Part shown: piece by piece, positions 16,843 to 24,584 of the stretch | How positions within the stretch are numbered: the stretch's first letter is position 1 | How the letters are laid out: the number at the start of each line of letters is the position of its first letter | DNA from: UBA2040 sp041751955 | GTDB taxonomy: Bacteria > Bacteroidota > Bacteroidia > Flavobacteriales_D > Crocinitomicaceae | Assembly: GCA_041751955.1 (NCBI GenBank) | Contig: JBGSIB010000023.1 | Span: forward strand, 1-51,990 | Direction of reading: 5' to 3' | DNA: 51,990 nucleotides | Made by a program: the position numbers and the translations under genes | The notes under the pieces: model-generated | Told to the model about the DNA's origin: nothing | The model's input: only the letters and a program-made list of their open reading frames with translations | Database searches by the model: none

Positions 16843-19083
16843 ATGTCTACAAAATCAAAAATCATTTACACTATTACAGATGAAGCTCCAGCTTTGGCTA
16901 CCCAATCTTTTTTACCAATTGTTCAAGCCTTCGCTGGAACAGCCGGTGTTGATTTAGAAACAAAAGACATTTCACTTGCTGCCAGAGTTTTAACAGTTTT
17001 TCCTGATTTCTTGGAAGAAAACCAGCGTAAAAGTGATGATTTACTGATATTGGGAGACTTGGCAAAAACACCAGAAGCGAATATTATAAAATTACCCAAT
17101 ATCAGCGCTTCCGTGCCTCAATTGAAAGAGGTCATTAGTGAATTACAAAGTCAAGGTTTTGATATTCCTAATTATCCAGAAGACCCACAAAATGATAAAG
17201 AAAAAGATGCGAAATCGCGTTACGACAAAATAAAAGGAAGTGCTGTAAATCCTGTGCTTCGCGAAGGGAACTCGGATCGTAGAGCACCACTTTCTGTGAA
17301 AAATTACGCCAAAAAACATCCACATTCTATGGGTGCTTGGTCGAAAGATTCCAAAACAAATGTAGCTACTATGAAAAGTGGTGATTTCTTTTCGAACGAA
17401 AAATCAATCACCCTTGACGAGGCAACTTCCATCACCATTGAATTCACAAATACTTCTGGTGAAAAAACAATATTAAAAGATAGTTTTGGACTTTTAAAAG
17501 GTGAAATCATTGATGGAACTTTCATGAGTAAAAAAGCCTTTATTCAGTTTTTAGGCGAGCAAATTGAAAGTGCAAAAAAACAAGGCATTTTATTTTCCTT
17601 GCACATGAAAGCAACGATGATGAAAGTTTCAGATCCTATCATGTTCGGCATGGCGGTTGAAGTTTTCTTCAAAGATTTAATCACAAACAACCGAGCTATT
17701 TTAAACAAACTAGGTGTTGATTTCCGAAACGGATTTGGCGATTTGCTGGCAAAAATGAAAGATTTATCAGCAGAAGAAAAAGCTGTTTTAAATGCAGCCA
17801 TTCAATCGGCCTACGATAATGGCCCTGACTTGGCGATGGTCAATTCTGATCAAGGAATTACCAACTTAAATGTTCCTAGTGATGTTATCATAGATGCTTC
17901 CATGCCAGCCATGATTCGTACTTCAGGCCAAATGTGGGATAAATACGGGAAACAAAGAGATACTTTAGCTGTAATTCCAGATTCAAGTTACGCGGGAATT
18001 TACCAAGCCACGATAGATTTCTGTAGAGAAAATGGAGCTTTTGATCCAACAAGCATGGGGACTGTTCCAAACGTAGGTTTAATGGCACAAGCCGCCGAAG
18101 AATACGGATCTCACAACAAAACTTTCGAAATAAAAGAAAACGGAACTGTAAACGTCGTAGATGCAAACGGAACAGTTTTGATGTCACATGAAGTAGAAGC
18201 CGGAGATATTTGGAGAATGTGTCAAGTCAAAGACGCACCTGTTCAAGACTGGGTGAAATTAGCGGTCTCGCGTTCCCGATTATCAGGAATGCCTGCTATT
18301 TTTTGGTTAGATGAAAACCGTGCACACGATGCGCAACTGATCAAAAAAGTAAATATCTACTTGAAAGATCACGATACAAATGGTTTAGACATTCAAATCC
18401 TTTCTCCGGAAAAAGCGACATTAGCTACTTTGGCTCGAGTTAAGGCTGGAAAAGACACGATTTCAGTTTCAGGAAATGTACTTCGTGATTATTTGACAGA
18501 CCTCTTCCCTATTTTGGAATTAGGCACCAGCGCCAAAATGTTATCTATCGTTCCTTTGATGAACGGAGGTGGATTGTTTGAAACAGGTGCTGGAGGATCT
18601 GCGCCAAAACATGTTGAACAATTCATGGATGAAAATCATTTGCGTTGGGATAGTTTGGGTGAATTTTTAGCCTTGGCTGCATCCTTCGAACATTTGAGTG
18701 AAACAACGGGGAATGCAAAAGCAAAAGTTTTGGCCGAAACATTGGACGAAGCGACTGGAAAATTCTTGGACGAAGACAAATCTCCTTCCCGCAAAGTAGG
18801 TGAATTGGACAATAGAGGAAGTCATTTCTATTTGGCTATGTATTGGGCGGAAGCTTTAGCCAATCAAAATGCTGATACTGAATTGAAAGGTCAATTTGAA
18901 GTCATCGCAAGTGATTTAAAAAACAATGAAGCAACGATTATAGCAGAATTAAATGGTGCGCAAGGACCTAAAATGGACATTGGTGGATATTACCATCCAA
19001 ATTTCGTAAAAGCTTCAGAAGCCATGCGTCCAAGTCATACTTTCAATGTTTTGTTGAAAAAATTGAGTGATAAAATCTCTTAA
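16843..19083 (+). CDS. icd: NADP-dependent isocitrate dehydrogenase, monomeric type
   Basis: TCA-cycle enzyme converting isocitrate and NADP+ to 2-oxoglutarate, CO2 and NADPH. The 746-residue length is typical of the about 80 kDa monomeric form, and the sequence carries its landmarks: YTITDEAPALATQSFLPI at the N-terminus, NSDRRAPLSVKNYAKKHPHSMG (substrate binding), KATMMKVSDPIMFG, WLDENRAHDAQ, GGGLFETGAGGSAPKHV, and WDSLGEFLALAASFEH near residue 600. It has its own promoter and no close downstream partner; the next gene is convergent. The monomeric type is common in Bacteroidota. No irregularity was seen. Confidence 0.96.
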   Translation: MSTKSKIIYTITDEAPALATQSFLPIVQAFAGTAGVDLETKDISLAARVLTVFPDFLEENQRKSDDLLILGDLAKTPEANIIKLPNISASVPQLKEVISELQSQGFDIPNYPEDPQNDKEKDAKSRYDKIKGSAVNPVLREGNSDRRAPLSVKNYAKKHPHSMGAWSKDSKTNVATMKSGDFFSNEKSITLDEATSITIEFTNTSGEKTILKDSFGLLKGEIIDGTFMSKKAFIQFLGEQIESAKKQGILFSLHMKATMMKVSDPIMFGMAVEVFFKDLITNNRAILNKLGVDFRNGFGDLLAKMKDLSAEEKAVLNAAIQSAYDNGPDLAMVNSDQGITNLNVPSDVIIDASMPAMIRTSGQMWDKYGKQRDTLAVIPDSSYAGIYQATIDFCRENGAFDPTSMGTVPNVGLMAQAAEEYGSHNKTFEIKENGTVNVVDANGTVLMSHEVEAGDIWRMCQVKDAPVQDWVKLAVSRSRLSGMPAIFWLDENRAHDAQLIKKVNIYLKDHDTNGLDIQILSPEKATLATLARVKAGKDTISVSGNVLRDYLTDLFPILELGTSAKMLSIVPLMNGGGLFETGAGGSAPKHVEQFMDENHLRWDSLGEFLALAASFEHLSETTGNAKAKVLAETLDEATGKFLDEDKSPSRKVGELDNRGSHFYLAMYWAEALANQNADTELKGQFEVIASDLKNNEATIIAELNGAQGPKMDIGGYYHPNFVKASEAMRPSHTFNVLLKKLSDKIS

Positions 19084-19136
19084 ATGGATACCATTTACCC
19101 TACAATAATACTTTTTCAAAATTTCTAAAAATAAAT

Positions 19137-19523
19137 TTAAATAACGAAGGCTTGAAAAGTAAAAGTTAAGAACTGCTTGTTGCTTAATCTAAAAACAACT
19201 TTTTTTGTTACATCGCCTGAATCATCTTTAGGGTTAAAAATTATCGAAACTTCTTTAGATGAATCTGGATATATAATATTCGAGTTCATTCTAATATCCG
19301 TGCAACCACATGATTTAGAAATTTTTTCCACTTTGATTCTTTCTTGGTTTTGATTTACTAATTTAAATTTTAATTCAGTTTGTTCAGATTTAGAAATTTT
19401 ACCCAAATTTATTAAACTAGGTGTAATCTCCACTTTCTTAGGCAATACAATATTTAGTTTAGCATCATTTTCAGTGCAACTAAATAAAAAGAATAAAGAA
19501 ATAATGCAAACTTTAATTTTCAT
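19137..19523 (-). CDS. DUF1573-family lipoprotein in fulvocin-like island
   Basis: 128-residue predicted lipoprotein: signal segment MKIKVCIISLFFLFSC with lipid-attachment Cys16. It is followed by an Ig-like beta domain containing KISKSCGCTDI (Cys72, Cys74), the hallmark of DUF1573 proteins. These are often encoded beside thioredoxin-like proteins in Bacteroidota, but their function is unknown. The start lies 11 bases inside the upstream membrane-thioredoxin gene, so translation is probably coupled. Third gene of the apparent 20999-to-19137 operon; it may be an envelope partner of the peptide or of the disulfide machinery (inference). Confidence 0.8.
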   Translation of the reverse strand: MKIKVCIISLFFLFSCTENDAKLNIVLPKKVEITPSLINLGKISKSEQTELKFKLVNQNQERIKVEKISKSCGCTDIRMNSNIIYPDSSKEVSIIFNPKDDSGDVTKKVVFRLSNKQFLTFTFQAFVI

Positions 19524-20367
19524 GTAATAATGAATTAATTAATTTAATTGTATTGTATTCATAATTTGATTTTAAATCTAGATTGAATCCGCTAAAACTC
19601 CTAACTAAGCGGCCTTTTTGATCAAAAATTAATTCAGTGGGAGCAGATTCTATTTTCAGTATATTGGAAATCGTGTCCAATGAATCGTGATAAGTTTCCG
19701 CATACTTCACAAAATAATCATTTTTAAAGATATCAAAATCTTCAAAGCAATGAATCTCAACAATCTTAAAAGCTTTTCTTGAATAAACATTGCGCAACTT
19801 TGATAACGAGTTTTTTTTTAACCTACAAGGTTTACAATTTCTGAATCCAAAATTTACAAGATAAATAGTGTCAAGATTAAATACTGGATTTTGTCCTGAA
19901 TGGCCAACTAAAAATTTACTATTTTCCTGGAGGTCACTAAGAGAATATTCCAAATTTGTTAAATATTCAGGTTTTGAATGATACTTAAAAGAAATAATAA
20001 ACATACCTAACATGCACATAGAAAAAAAAACCGACAACTTTATTCTTTTTGTTTTCACCATTGCACCTGACAAGGTTCCCAGGATTAATAAACCAAATTG
20101 AAAAAAATGTGTCCAATAAAATGAGTCATCCTTTTTTAACATTAAAGTAAGAAAAGTCACCAAAAAACAGGCGCCAAAAAACCCATAGTTAAAACCCATT
20201 AAGTAGCCATAAATGAAAAAAAAGGTAATAATCAATAAATTATTATAGATAATTTTTGTTCCTAACGGTATCCATTGTGCTAGAAAAAAAAATACTAGTG
20301 CAATCAAAATTGCTAAAATAAAACTTAACCAATTTTTAATTTTACTCTTCTCTTTAAGGGATATCAT
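19513..20367 (-). CDS. Polytopic membrane protein with C-terminal CxxC thioredoxin-like domain
   Basis: Start chosen at 20367, where ATG overlaps the upstream stop as TAATG; an ATG 18 bases earlier is possible. The 284-residue protein has about five hydrophobic segments (roughly 13-31, 42-58, 62-78, 88-104, 110-127). It then has a periplasm-type thioredoxin fold: TIYLVNFGFRNCKPCRLKKN with Cys178-Lys-Pro-Cys181, and SAPTELIFDQKGRLV containing the cis-Pro loop. This architecture suggests a thiol oxidoreductase delivering or removing electrons across the membrane. Being coupled to a gene for a peptide with eight cysteines, it is a good candidate for making those disulfides, or for immunity/transport. 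No family name is recognised for the membrane part. Confidence 0.75.
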   Translation of the reverse strand: MISLKEKSKIKNWLSFILAILIALVFFFLAQWIPLGTKIIYNNLLIITFFFIYGYLMGFNYGFFGACFLVTFLTLMLKKDDSFYWTHFFQFGLLILGTLSGAMVKTKRIKLSVFFSMCMLGMFIISFKYHSKPEYLTNLEYSLSDLQENSKFLVGHSGQNPVFNLDTIYLVNFGFRNCKPCRLKKNSLSKLRNVYSRKAFKIVEIHCFEDFDIFKNDYFVKYAETYHDSLDTISNILKIESAPTELIFDQKGRLVRSFSGFNLDLKSNYEYNTIKLINSLLHEN

Positions 20368-20999
20368 TAACCAAAAATAGAACAAATACCTTTACATGCG
20401 TATAGCAATAACGACCCACATCCCCACGATGAATCTTTGCAGTTGGTTTTCGTTTTACAAGGTATCCATGCTCCTCCGCCGCCAGAGATACCAGTACAGT
20501 AATTTGAGGAGACACTGCAATTACAATCAACACCAGCTCCCCCACCACCTGTTGGACTTGGGGCCAACCACCCATCTACATCCTCTTCTGAACAAACCAT
20601 GGATGAAAATATCAGAGCGAGTTCTTCTTGATCCATCGTTGAAAAATTATTGGTGATTTGGTCTTCCATCCAAATAACATTCACATTTGTCTCAGGATCA
20701 GAACTATTTATCATCAATTCTAATTTCATTTTAATTTGTTGTAAAATGTAGATTTGATTGTTATTTAGATTAAAATACGAGATGCAAAAATCAATATGTT
20801 CTTCTGCCAGAATTATCCTCTCTTCGATGGTCAAAAGGCTGTAAGCCATTTTCTGTTCAGTTTTAGCAGAAATGTCTTTGAAATTTTCCAAAGCAGTACT
20901 TGTCATGCGATTTTGCTCTGCATTCTGAAATTTTTGAGACTTCGTACAAGCAATTATAAGAAATAAAGCAAAGGACAAAAATATAATATTCTTTTTCAT
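20367..20999 (-). CDS. Fulvocin C-related bacteriocin-like lipoprotein precursor
   Basis: 210 residues. MKKNIIFLSFALFLIIAC is a lipoprotein signal (Cys18). Residues about 30-140 form a helical leader, and a linker PSPTGGGGAG precedes a C-terminal module with eight cysteines (159, 161, 168, 181, 187, 194, 202, 206). The start of that module, CNCSVSSNYC, closely parallels CSCSTASDYC of the Myxococcus bacteriocin fulvocin C (recalled sequence). Later spacings C-x5-C-x6-C and GCG also agree, and fulvocin C too has eight cysteines. Bacteroidota proteins of this plan are annotated as fulvocin C-related. It heads an operon with a CxxC thioredoxin membrane protein and DUF1573. Whether the tail is released, is toxic, or stays as a surface lipoprotein is unknown. 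Confidence 0.78.
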   Translation of the reverse strand: MKKNIIFLSFALFLIIACTKSQKFQNAEQNRMTSTALENFKDISAKTEQKMAYSLLTIEERIILAEEHIDFCISYFNLNNNQIYILQQIKMKLELMINSSDPETNVNVIWMEDQITNNFSTMDQEELALIFSSMVCSEEDVDGWLAPSPTGGGGAGVDCNCSVSSNYCTGISGGGGAWIPCKTKTNCKDSSWGCGSLLLYACKGICSIFG

Positions 21000-21066
21000 A
21001 ACATAGATAATTAAGTGAATAATTTTAAGTAATTGTTTCTAACAAAATCGAAAATAACCATAGATA

Positions 21067-21074
21067 TAGATTTG
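21067..21074 (+). promoter_or_regulatory. Candidate -7 element for the XRE regulator gene
   Basis: TAGATTTG exactly matches TAnnTTTG, 48 bases before the ATG at 21122, within the divergent intergenic region between the fulvocin-like operon and the regulator. The nearest TTG is about 31 bases upstream, so the -33 element is poor. Confidence 0.35.
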
Positions 21075-21121
21075 GCATAGATTCTTTTAACTAAATTAAT
21101 CCCTGGGAACATAATTTAGTC

Positions 21122-21475
21122 ATGACAAAGAAAGAACTTGGTATTAGAATTAGGAAAATTCGGGAACTCAAAGGCTATTCGCAATCAATTATTGCAGATA
21201 GTGTAGATACATCAAAAAAGCAATTGAGTAGAATTGAAAACGGACAAACTTCACCTTCCTTTGAGCTTTTGCAAAAAATAACTGATGCACTTGAAATCAG
21301 CCTAAATGAATTATTGAATTTCAATGAAAATTTAATATTTAACAGTTTTACTACCAATCAACAAGGAGGTAAATACATTGCTTATAATAATACTGAAATA
21401 GATCAAGTTGAAAAGCTTTATAAAATGCTCTTGGACGAAAAAGATAAAATCATCAGTCTTCTTGAAAGAAAATGA
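21122..21475 (+). CDS. XRE-family helix-turn-helix transcriptional regulator
   Basis: 117-residue DNA-binding protein. Residues 5-62 form an HTH_3 domain (LGIRIRKIRELKGYSQ, then VDTSKKQLSRIENGQTSPS with the recognition helix, then LEISLNELL). A charged segment rich in Lys/Glu at the end (EKLYKMLLDEKDKI) looks like a short coiled coil for dimerisation. It is divergent from the fulvocin-like precursor gene with 122 bases between starts, an arrangement typical of a local repressor or activator. Control of the neighbouring operon is inferred, and no clear operator palindrome was identified. Confidence 0.85.
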   Translation: MTKKELGIRIRKIRELKGYSQSIIADSVDTSKKQLSRIENGQTSPSFELLQKITDALEISLNELLNFNENLIFNSFTTNQQGGKYIAYNNTEIDQVEKLYKMLLDEKDKIISLLERK

Positions 21476-21479
21476 TAAG

Positions 21480-21605
21480 TTATTCTATAGGGCAATTTTC
21501 TGTAAGGTCTTTCGCACCTATCCCAAACTCATTATTGGTCCAAGAATGAATTGCCATTCCATTTTCAGGATATCCATCGAATTCTCCCATTGGAATTTCT
21601 GGAGA
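21480..21605 (-). pseudogene. Decayed 3' fragment of a paralogue of the membrane thioredoxin at 22368
   Basis: Read on the minus strand, positions 21567-21480 encode ENGMAIHSWTNNEFGIGAKD, then a different tail ending in TAA at 21480. The intact gene at 22368-22958 ends ENGMAIHSWTNNEFGAGAKD. DNA similarity between the two stretches is high across about 65 bases. Upstream of this block (about 21570-21605) the frame stays open but no longer resembles the paralogue, and no start or CxxC region remains. This is the trace of a deleted or truncated duplicate. The rest of the 335-base gap between 21476 and 21810 shows no further feature. Confidence 0.7.
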
Positions 21606-21810
21606 AATTATTTAATTCTGAGAATAAGCTATATTAGTTTAACATAAAACTAGTATCAACAATAAATTGGTTTTCTTAATCTCAATTTAAACAACAGCTG
21701 AGAATAATATTTTATGTTCAATAAAGTTGCTAAGCTATAAACAAAAAAACGATATTGCCATATACAAAATAAAGGGATATTTTTGTTTTAAGAACTCTCA
21801 TTTCAACCCA

Positions 21811-22362
21811 ATGATTTTTTTCAATTTAAAGTCCCTTTTCATCTTTCTAGCTTGCCTCATTTCACATTTGGCTGCGAGTCAAAATCCAAATTTAAGCGAT
21901 TGGACTGGTCACTATGCTGGAAAGCTATTTTTGGAATTTCCTGACGGACGATTGGATTCCTTGCAAATTCAATTTGAATTTGATTCTATTGGCAACAACC
22001 TATGGTCGCAAAAATTTACTTTTTTAAGCGAGAAATACGGGAAAATCGAAAAGGACTATCAGTTGGTTTGGAATGATTCTTTACCAACTGAAAATCATTT
22101 TGTTTTGGATGAAAAAGATGGAATTCTGATAGATGAAGTCTTGATGAACAATACATTTTACGGGCAATATTCCGTTTTGGGAAATGACTTTTCCACTGTT
22201 TTACGGAAAGAGAAAGACCATCTGTATTATGAAATTGTTTGCAGTTCACCTGAAGCTGGAATTAAAAGTCAGTCCTCAGAGTTGGCTGAAGATGGCGAGG
22301 CTTTTAAGGTGCATAGCTCCTTAGTTTATACGGTGCAATACGCCAAATTATACAAACTTTAG
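21811..22362 (+). CDS. Secreted protein of unknown function
   Basis: Start placed at ATG 21811 so that the protein (183 residues) begins with a normal signal peptide, MIFFNLKSLFIFLACLISHLAASQ, cleaved after AAS or ASQ; the frame extends further upstream without one. The mature part resembles small secreted Bacteroidota proteins with alternating beta strands (DWTGHYAGKLFLEFPDGR..., YGKIEKDYQLVW, YTVQYAKLYKL) and may form a lipocalin-like barrel, but no family is recognised. It is convergent with the membrane thioredoxin gene (five bases between stops). Confidence 0.65.
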   Translation: MIFFNLKSLFIFLACLISHLAASQNPNLSDWTGHYAGKLFLEFPDGRLDSLQIQFEFDSIGNNLWSQKFTFLSEKYGKIEKDYQLVWNDSLPTENHFVLDEKDGILIDEVLMNNTFYGQYSVLGNDFSTVLRKEKDHLYYEIVCSSPEAGIKSQSSELAEDGEAFKVHSSLVYTVQYAKLYKL

Positions 22363-22367
22363 AGTTT

Positions 22368-22958
22368 CTAGCGACCTTCTATTTTATCTTTAGCACCCGC
22401 TCCAAATTCATTATTTGTCCAAGAGTGAATAGCCATACCATTTTCAATCAAAATGAAAGTTGGAAAACTGCTTCCAGTAATGGAAGTATAAACTGATTCA
22501 TTTTCGATCAATTTAACGTCAAACTGTCCATTAATTTCTTTCGAATAAGGCTCTACAGCGCTTGAGTCCGTTGTTCCAATTATCGAGAAATCAATATTCA
22601 TTTCTGGCTTACGGTTCTTCATTACTTTCAAAGTTGAGATAGATTGCATGCAATAAGGACAACCCGGAATGGCCAAAACAAGAATACCATTTTTCAACTT
22701 TTTTGTTTGCGCATTGCGGATTGAAATCGCTTTGCCATTAATACCAAAGTCACCTTCGTAAATCGGATTAACGGCAAAATAACCAATGAAAGGAACTATT
22801 AAAAAAAATAGACTCAAAACGATGGCCAATTTTTTATTGCCTTTAAATCTTCGGTATACAATTATGGCCAAAATGAGACCAAAAATTACAGTTAACAAAT
22901 AGGGAATCAACTTACTCCACACATGCGAAAATCCAGAATCCAAAAGATAATTTTCCAT
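22368..22958 (-). CDS. Membrane-anchored thioredoxin-fold protein with CPYC motif
   Basis: 196 residues with two N-terminal transmembrane segments (about 16-35 and 43-62), then a thioredoxin-like domain. VLAIPGCPYCMQSISTL holds Cys100-Pro-Tyr-Cys103, the glutaredoxin-type active site, and SSFPTFILIENG holds the cis-Pro loop. The domain should face the periplasm if the membrane hairpin starts inside. It is a second thiol-redox gene within 2 kb of the fulvocin-like operon, and its duplicated 3' end lies beside the regulator gene, which ties it to the same island. Substrate unknown; related to the TlpA/thioredoxin superfamily but not clearly TlpA. Confidence 0.75.
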   Translation of the reverse strand: MENYLLDSGFSHVWSKLIPYLLTVIFGLILAIIVYRRFKGNKKLAIVLSLFFLIVPFIGYFAVNPIYEGDFGINGKAISIRNAQTKKLKNGILVLAIPGCPYCMQSISTLKVMKNRKPEMNIDFSIIGTTDSSAVEPYSKEINGQFDVKLIENESVYTSITGSSFPTFILIENGMAIHSWTNNEFGAGAKDKIEGR

Positions 22959-23045
22959 TTTAAATAGCTAAAAAAACAATAAAATTGGATTTCTATTGTT
23001 GACAACAAAGATGCTTACTTTTTTGAAATGTTTACCTTTATCTCC

Positions 23046-24452
23046 ATGAAAAACCAAACCCTTTTCGTTTTTTTTACGATTTTATCTACTTTACTAGGGG
23101 CTTGTGGTAGCATAATTCCTCAGCAACCTCAAATTACGGCCACCACTCCTATGGCAGTTCCTCAAACAACTGGCGCAGTAAAACTTCCGATAGAAATAGA
23201 TTTGACCCCATATTTAAACTTGGTAGATAAGGAAATTCCAAAGACGTTTAAAGGTGGTGATGATCCATGTGATGGAATTGCCTATTCCTACTATTTCAAA
23301 AGGGAACCTATCACTTTTTCGGGAAAAAAAAATATTATGGCCTATGAAGTAAATGGCGCTTACAATATTCGAGCTAATTATTGTGCAAAATGTGCTGAAG
23401 CTTTTGGAAGTGACCCTTTTTGTTTAACGCCAAGAGTTTATGTGAGTTGTGGCGTTGGCGAGTCATTACGAAGAATAAACATTGGCTTTGAGAGTAAAAT
23501 TCGACTAAACAACGATTATAGATTGATCAGTAATACCACTTTAACGAAAACAAAAATCATTGATCCTTGCCACCTTTCCTTTATAAACTATGATGCTTCA
23601 AAAATTATAGAAAAAGAAATCAGCGCGGAATTGAAAGAAATGGAGGGTGACATCGATGCTCAAATTGGAGCCGTAGACATCAAATCACCAATTGCGGAAG
23701 TTTGGGAGGCGCTTCAAACATCAATTTTTATAGAAGGGTATGGCTATTTGAATTTAAGACCACAAGAAATCGATGTTGCACCACTCACCTTTGACAAACA
23801 GAAGGCATTCGTTGAAGTCAGCTTGATTCTAAGTCCAATTTTTAGTACCGATTCCTTGCAAGTTGCTAAAAAGAATTTGCCGTTTTTATCGGACATCAAG
23901 TCGAAAGATGAATTCAATTTACCTTTATTAAGTGTTGCCTCCTACGACAGTATCAATGCCATATTATCTGCCACAGTGCATGGTATGGTAATTCCATATA
24001 AGAAAAAGAAAATAGTCATTCAATCGTCGAAAGTTTTGGGACCTGTTGGCAATAAATTATTGTTCGAAGTTATCTTCTCAGGGAGTAAAAAAGGTCGATT
24101 GTACATGCTCGGAACACCCACTTATGATCTCTCAACAAAAGTAATTAGTTTTCCAGATTTAGAATTCGATATTCGTTCAAGAGATGCCATTTTAAAGTCA
24201 GCTAAATGGCTTTTCGACAAGAAATTGACCGACATTTTTCGTGAACAAGCTATTTACGACCTTAGTCCGCAATTGGAATTGGCTCGAAAAGAAATTGAAA
24301 TACAACTCAACACGCCGATTGAAGTTGACAAAGATCAATTCGTCTACCTGAAAGGTAAACTATATGATATTAATTTGTCGCGAATTGAGGTTGGGGCCAA
24401 TGAAATAAGAGTTATTGCGGATCTAAAAGGTAAGTTGACTGTTAAGCTCTAA
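23046..24452 (+). CDS. DUF4403-family lipoprotein
   Basis: Start at ATG 23046 yields a proper lipoprotein signal (MKNQTLFVFFTILSTLLGAC with lipobox LGAC); an in-frame ATG 18 bases upstream would add MFTFIS. The 468-residue protein has the DUF4403 layout: LPIEIDLTPYLNLVDKEIPKTF near the N-terminus and repeated beta/helix units of a tubular lipid-binding-like fold. These proteins are widespread in Bacteroidota and are suspected of an outer-membrane or intermembrane lipid role; function is not proven. No obvious operon partner: 132 bases separate it from the next gene. Confidence 0.75.
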   Translation: MKNQTLFVFFTILSTLLGACGSIIPQQPQITATTPMAVPQTTGAVKLPIEIDLTPYLNLVDKEIPKTFKGGDDPCDGIAYSYYFKREPITFSGKKNIMAYEVNGAYNIRANYCAKCAEAFGSDPFCLTPRVYVSCGVGESLRRINIGFESKIRLNNDYRLISNTTLTKTKIIDPCHLSFINYDASKIIEKEISAELKEMEGDIDAQIGAVDIKSPIAEVWEALQTSIFIEGYGYLNLRPQEIDVAPLTFDKQKAFVEVSLILSPIFSTDSLQVAKKNLPFLSDIKSKDEFNLPLLSVASYDSINAILSATVHGMVIPYKKKKIVIQSSKVLGPVGNKLLFEVIFSGSKKGRLYMLGTPTYDLSTKVISFPDLEFDIRSRDAILKSAKWLFDKKLTDIFREQAIYDLSPQLELARKEIEIQLNTPIEVDKDQFVYLKGKLYDINLSRIEVGANEIRVIADLKGKLTVKL

Positions 24453-24584
24453 CTTGAAAAAATTGTGACATTTTGACTACTTAACTAATTATTTTTGGAA
24501 CGCTTCTTGATTAACTATTTGATGTGGATTGTCTGTTAAAATTGGTACATCACAAAACACGTTTTATTGTATATTCGTAAAATA

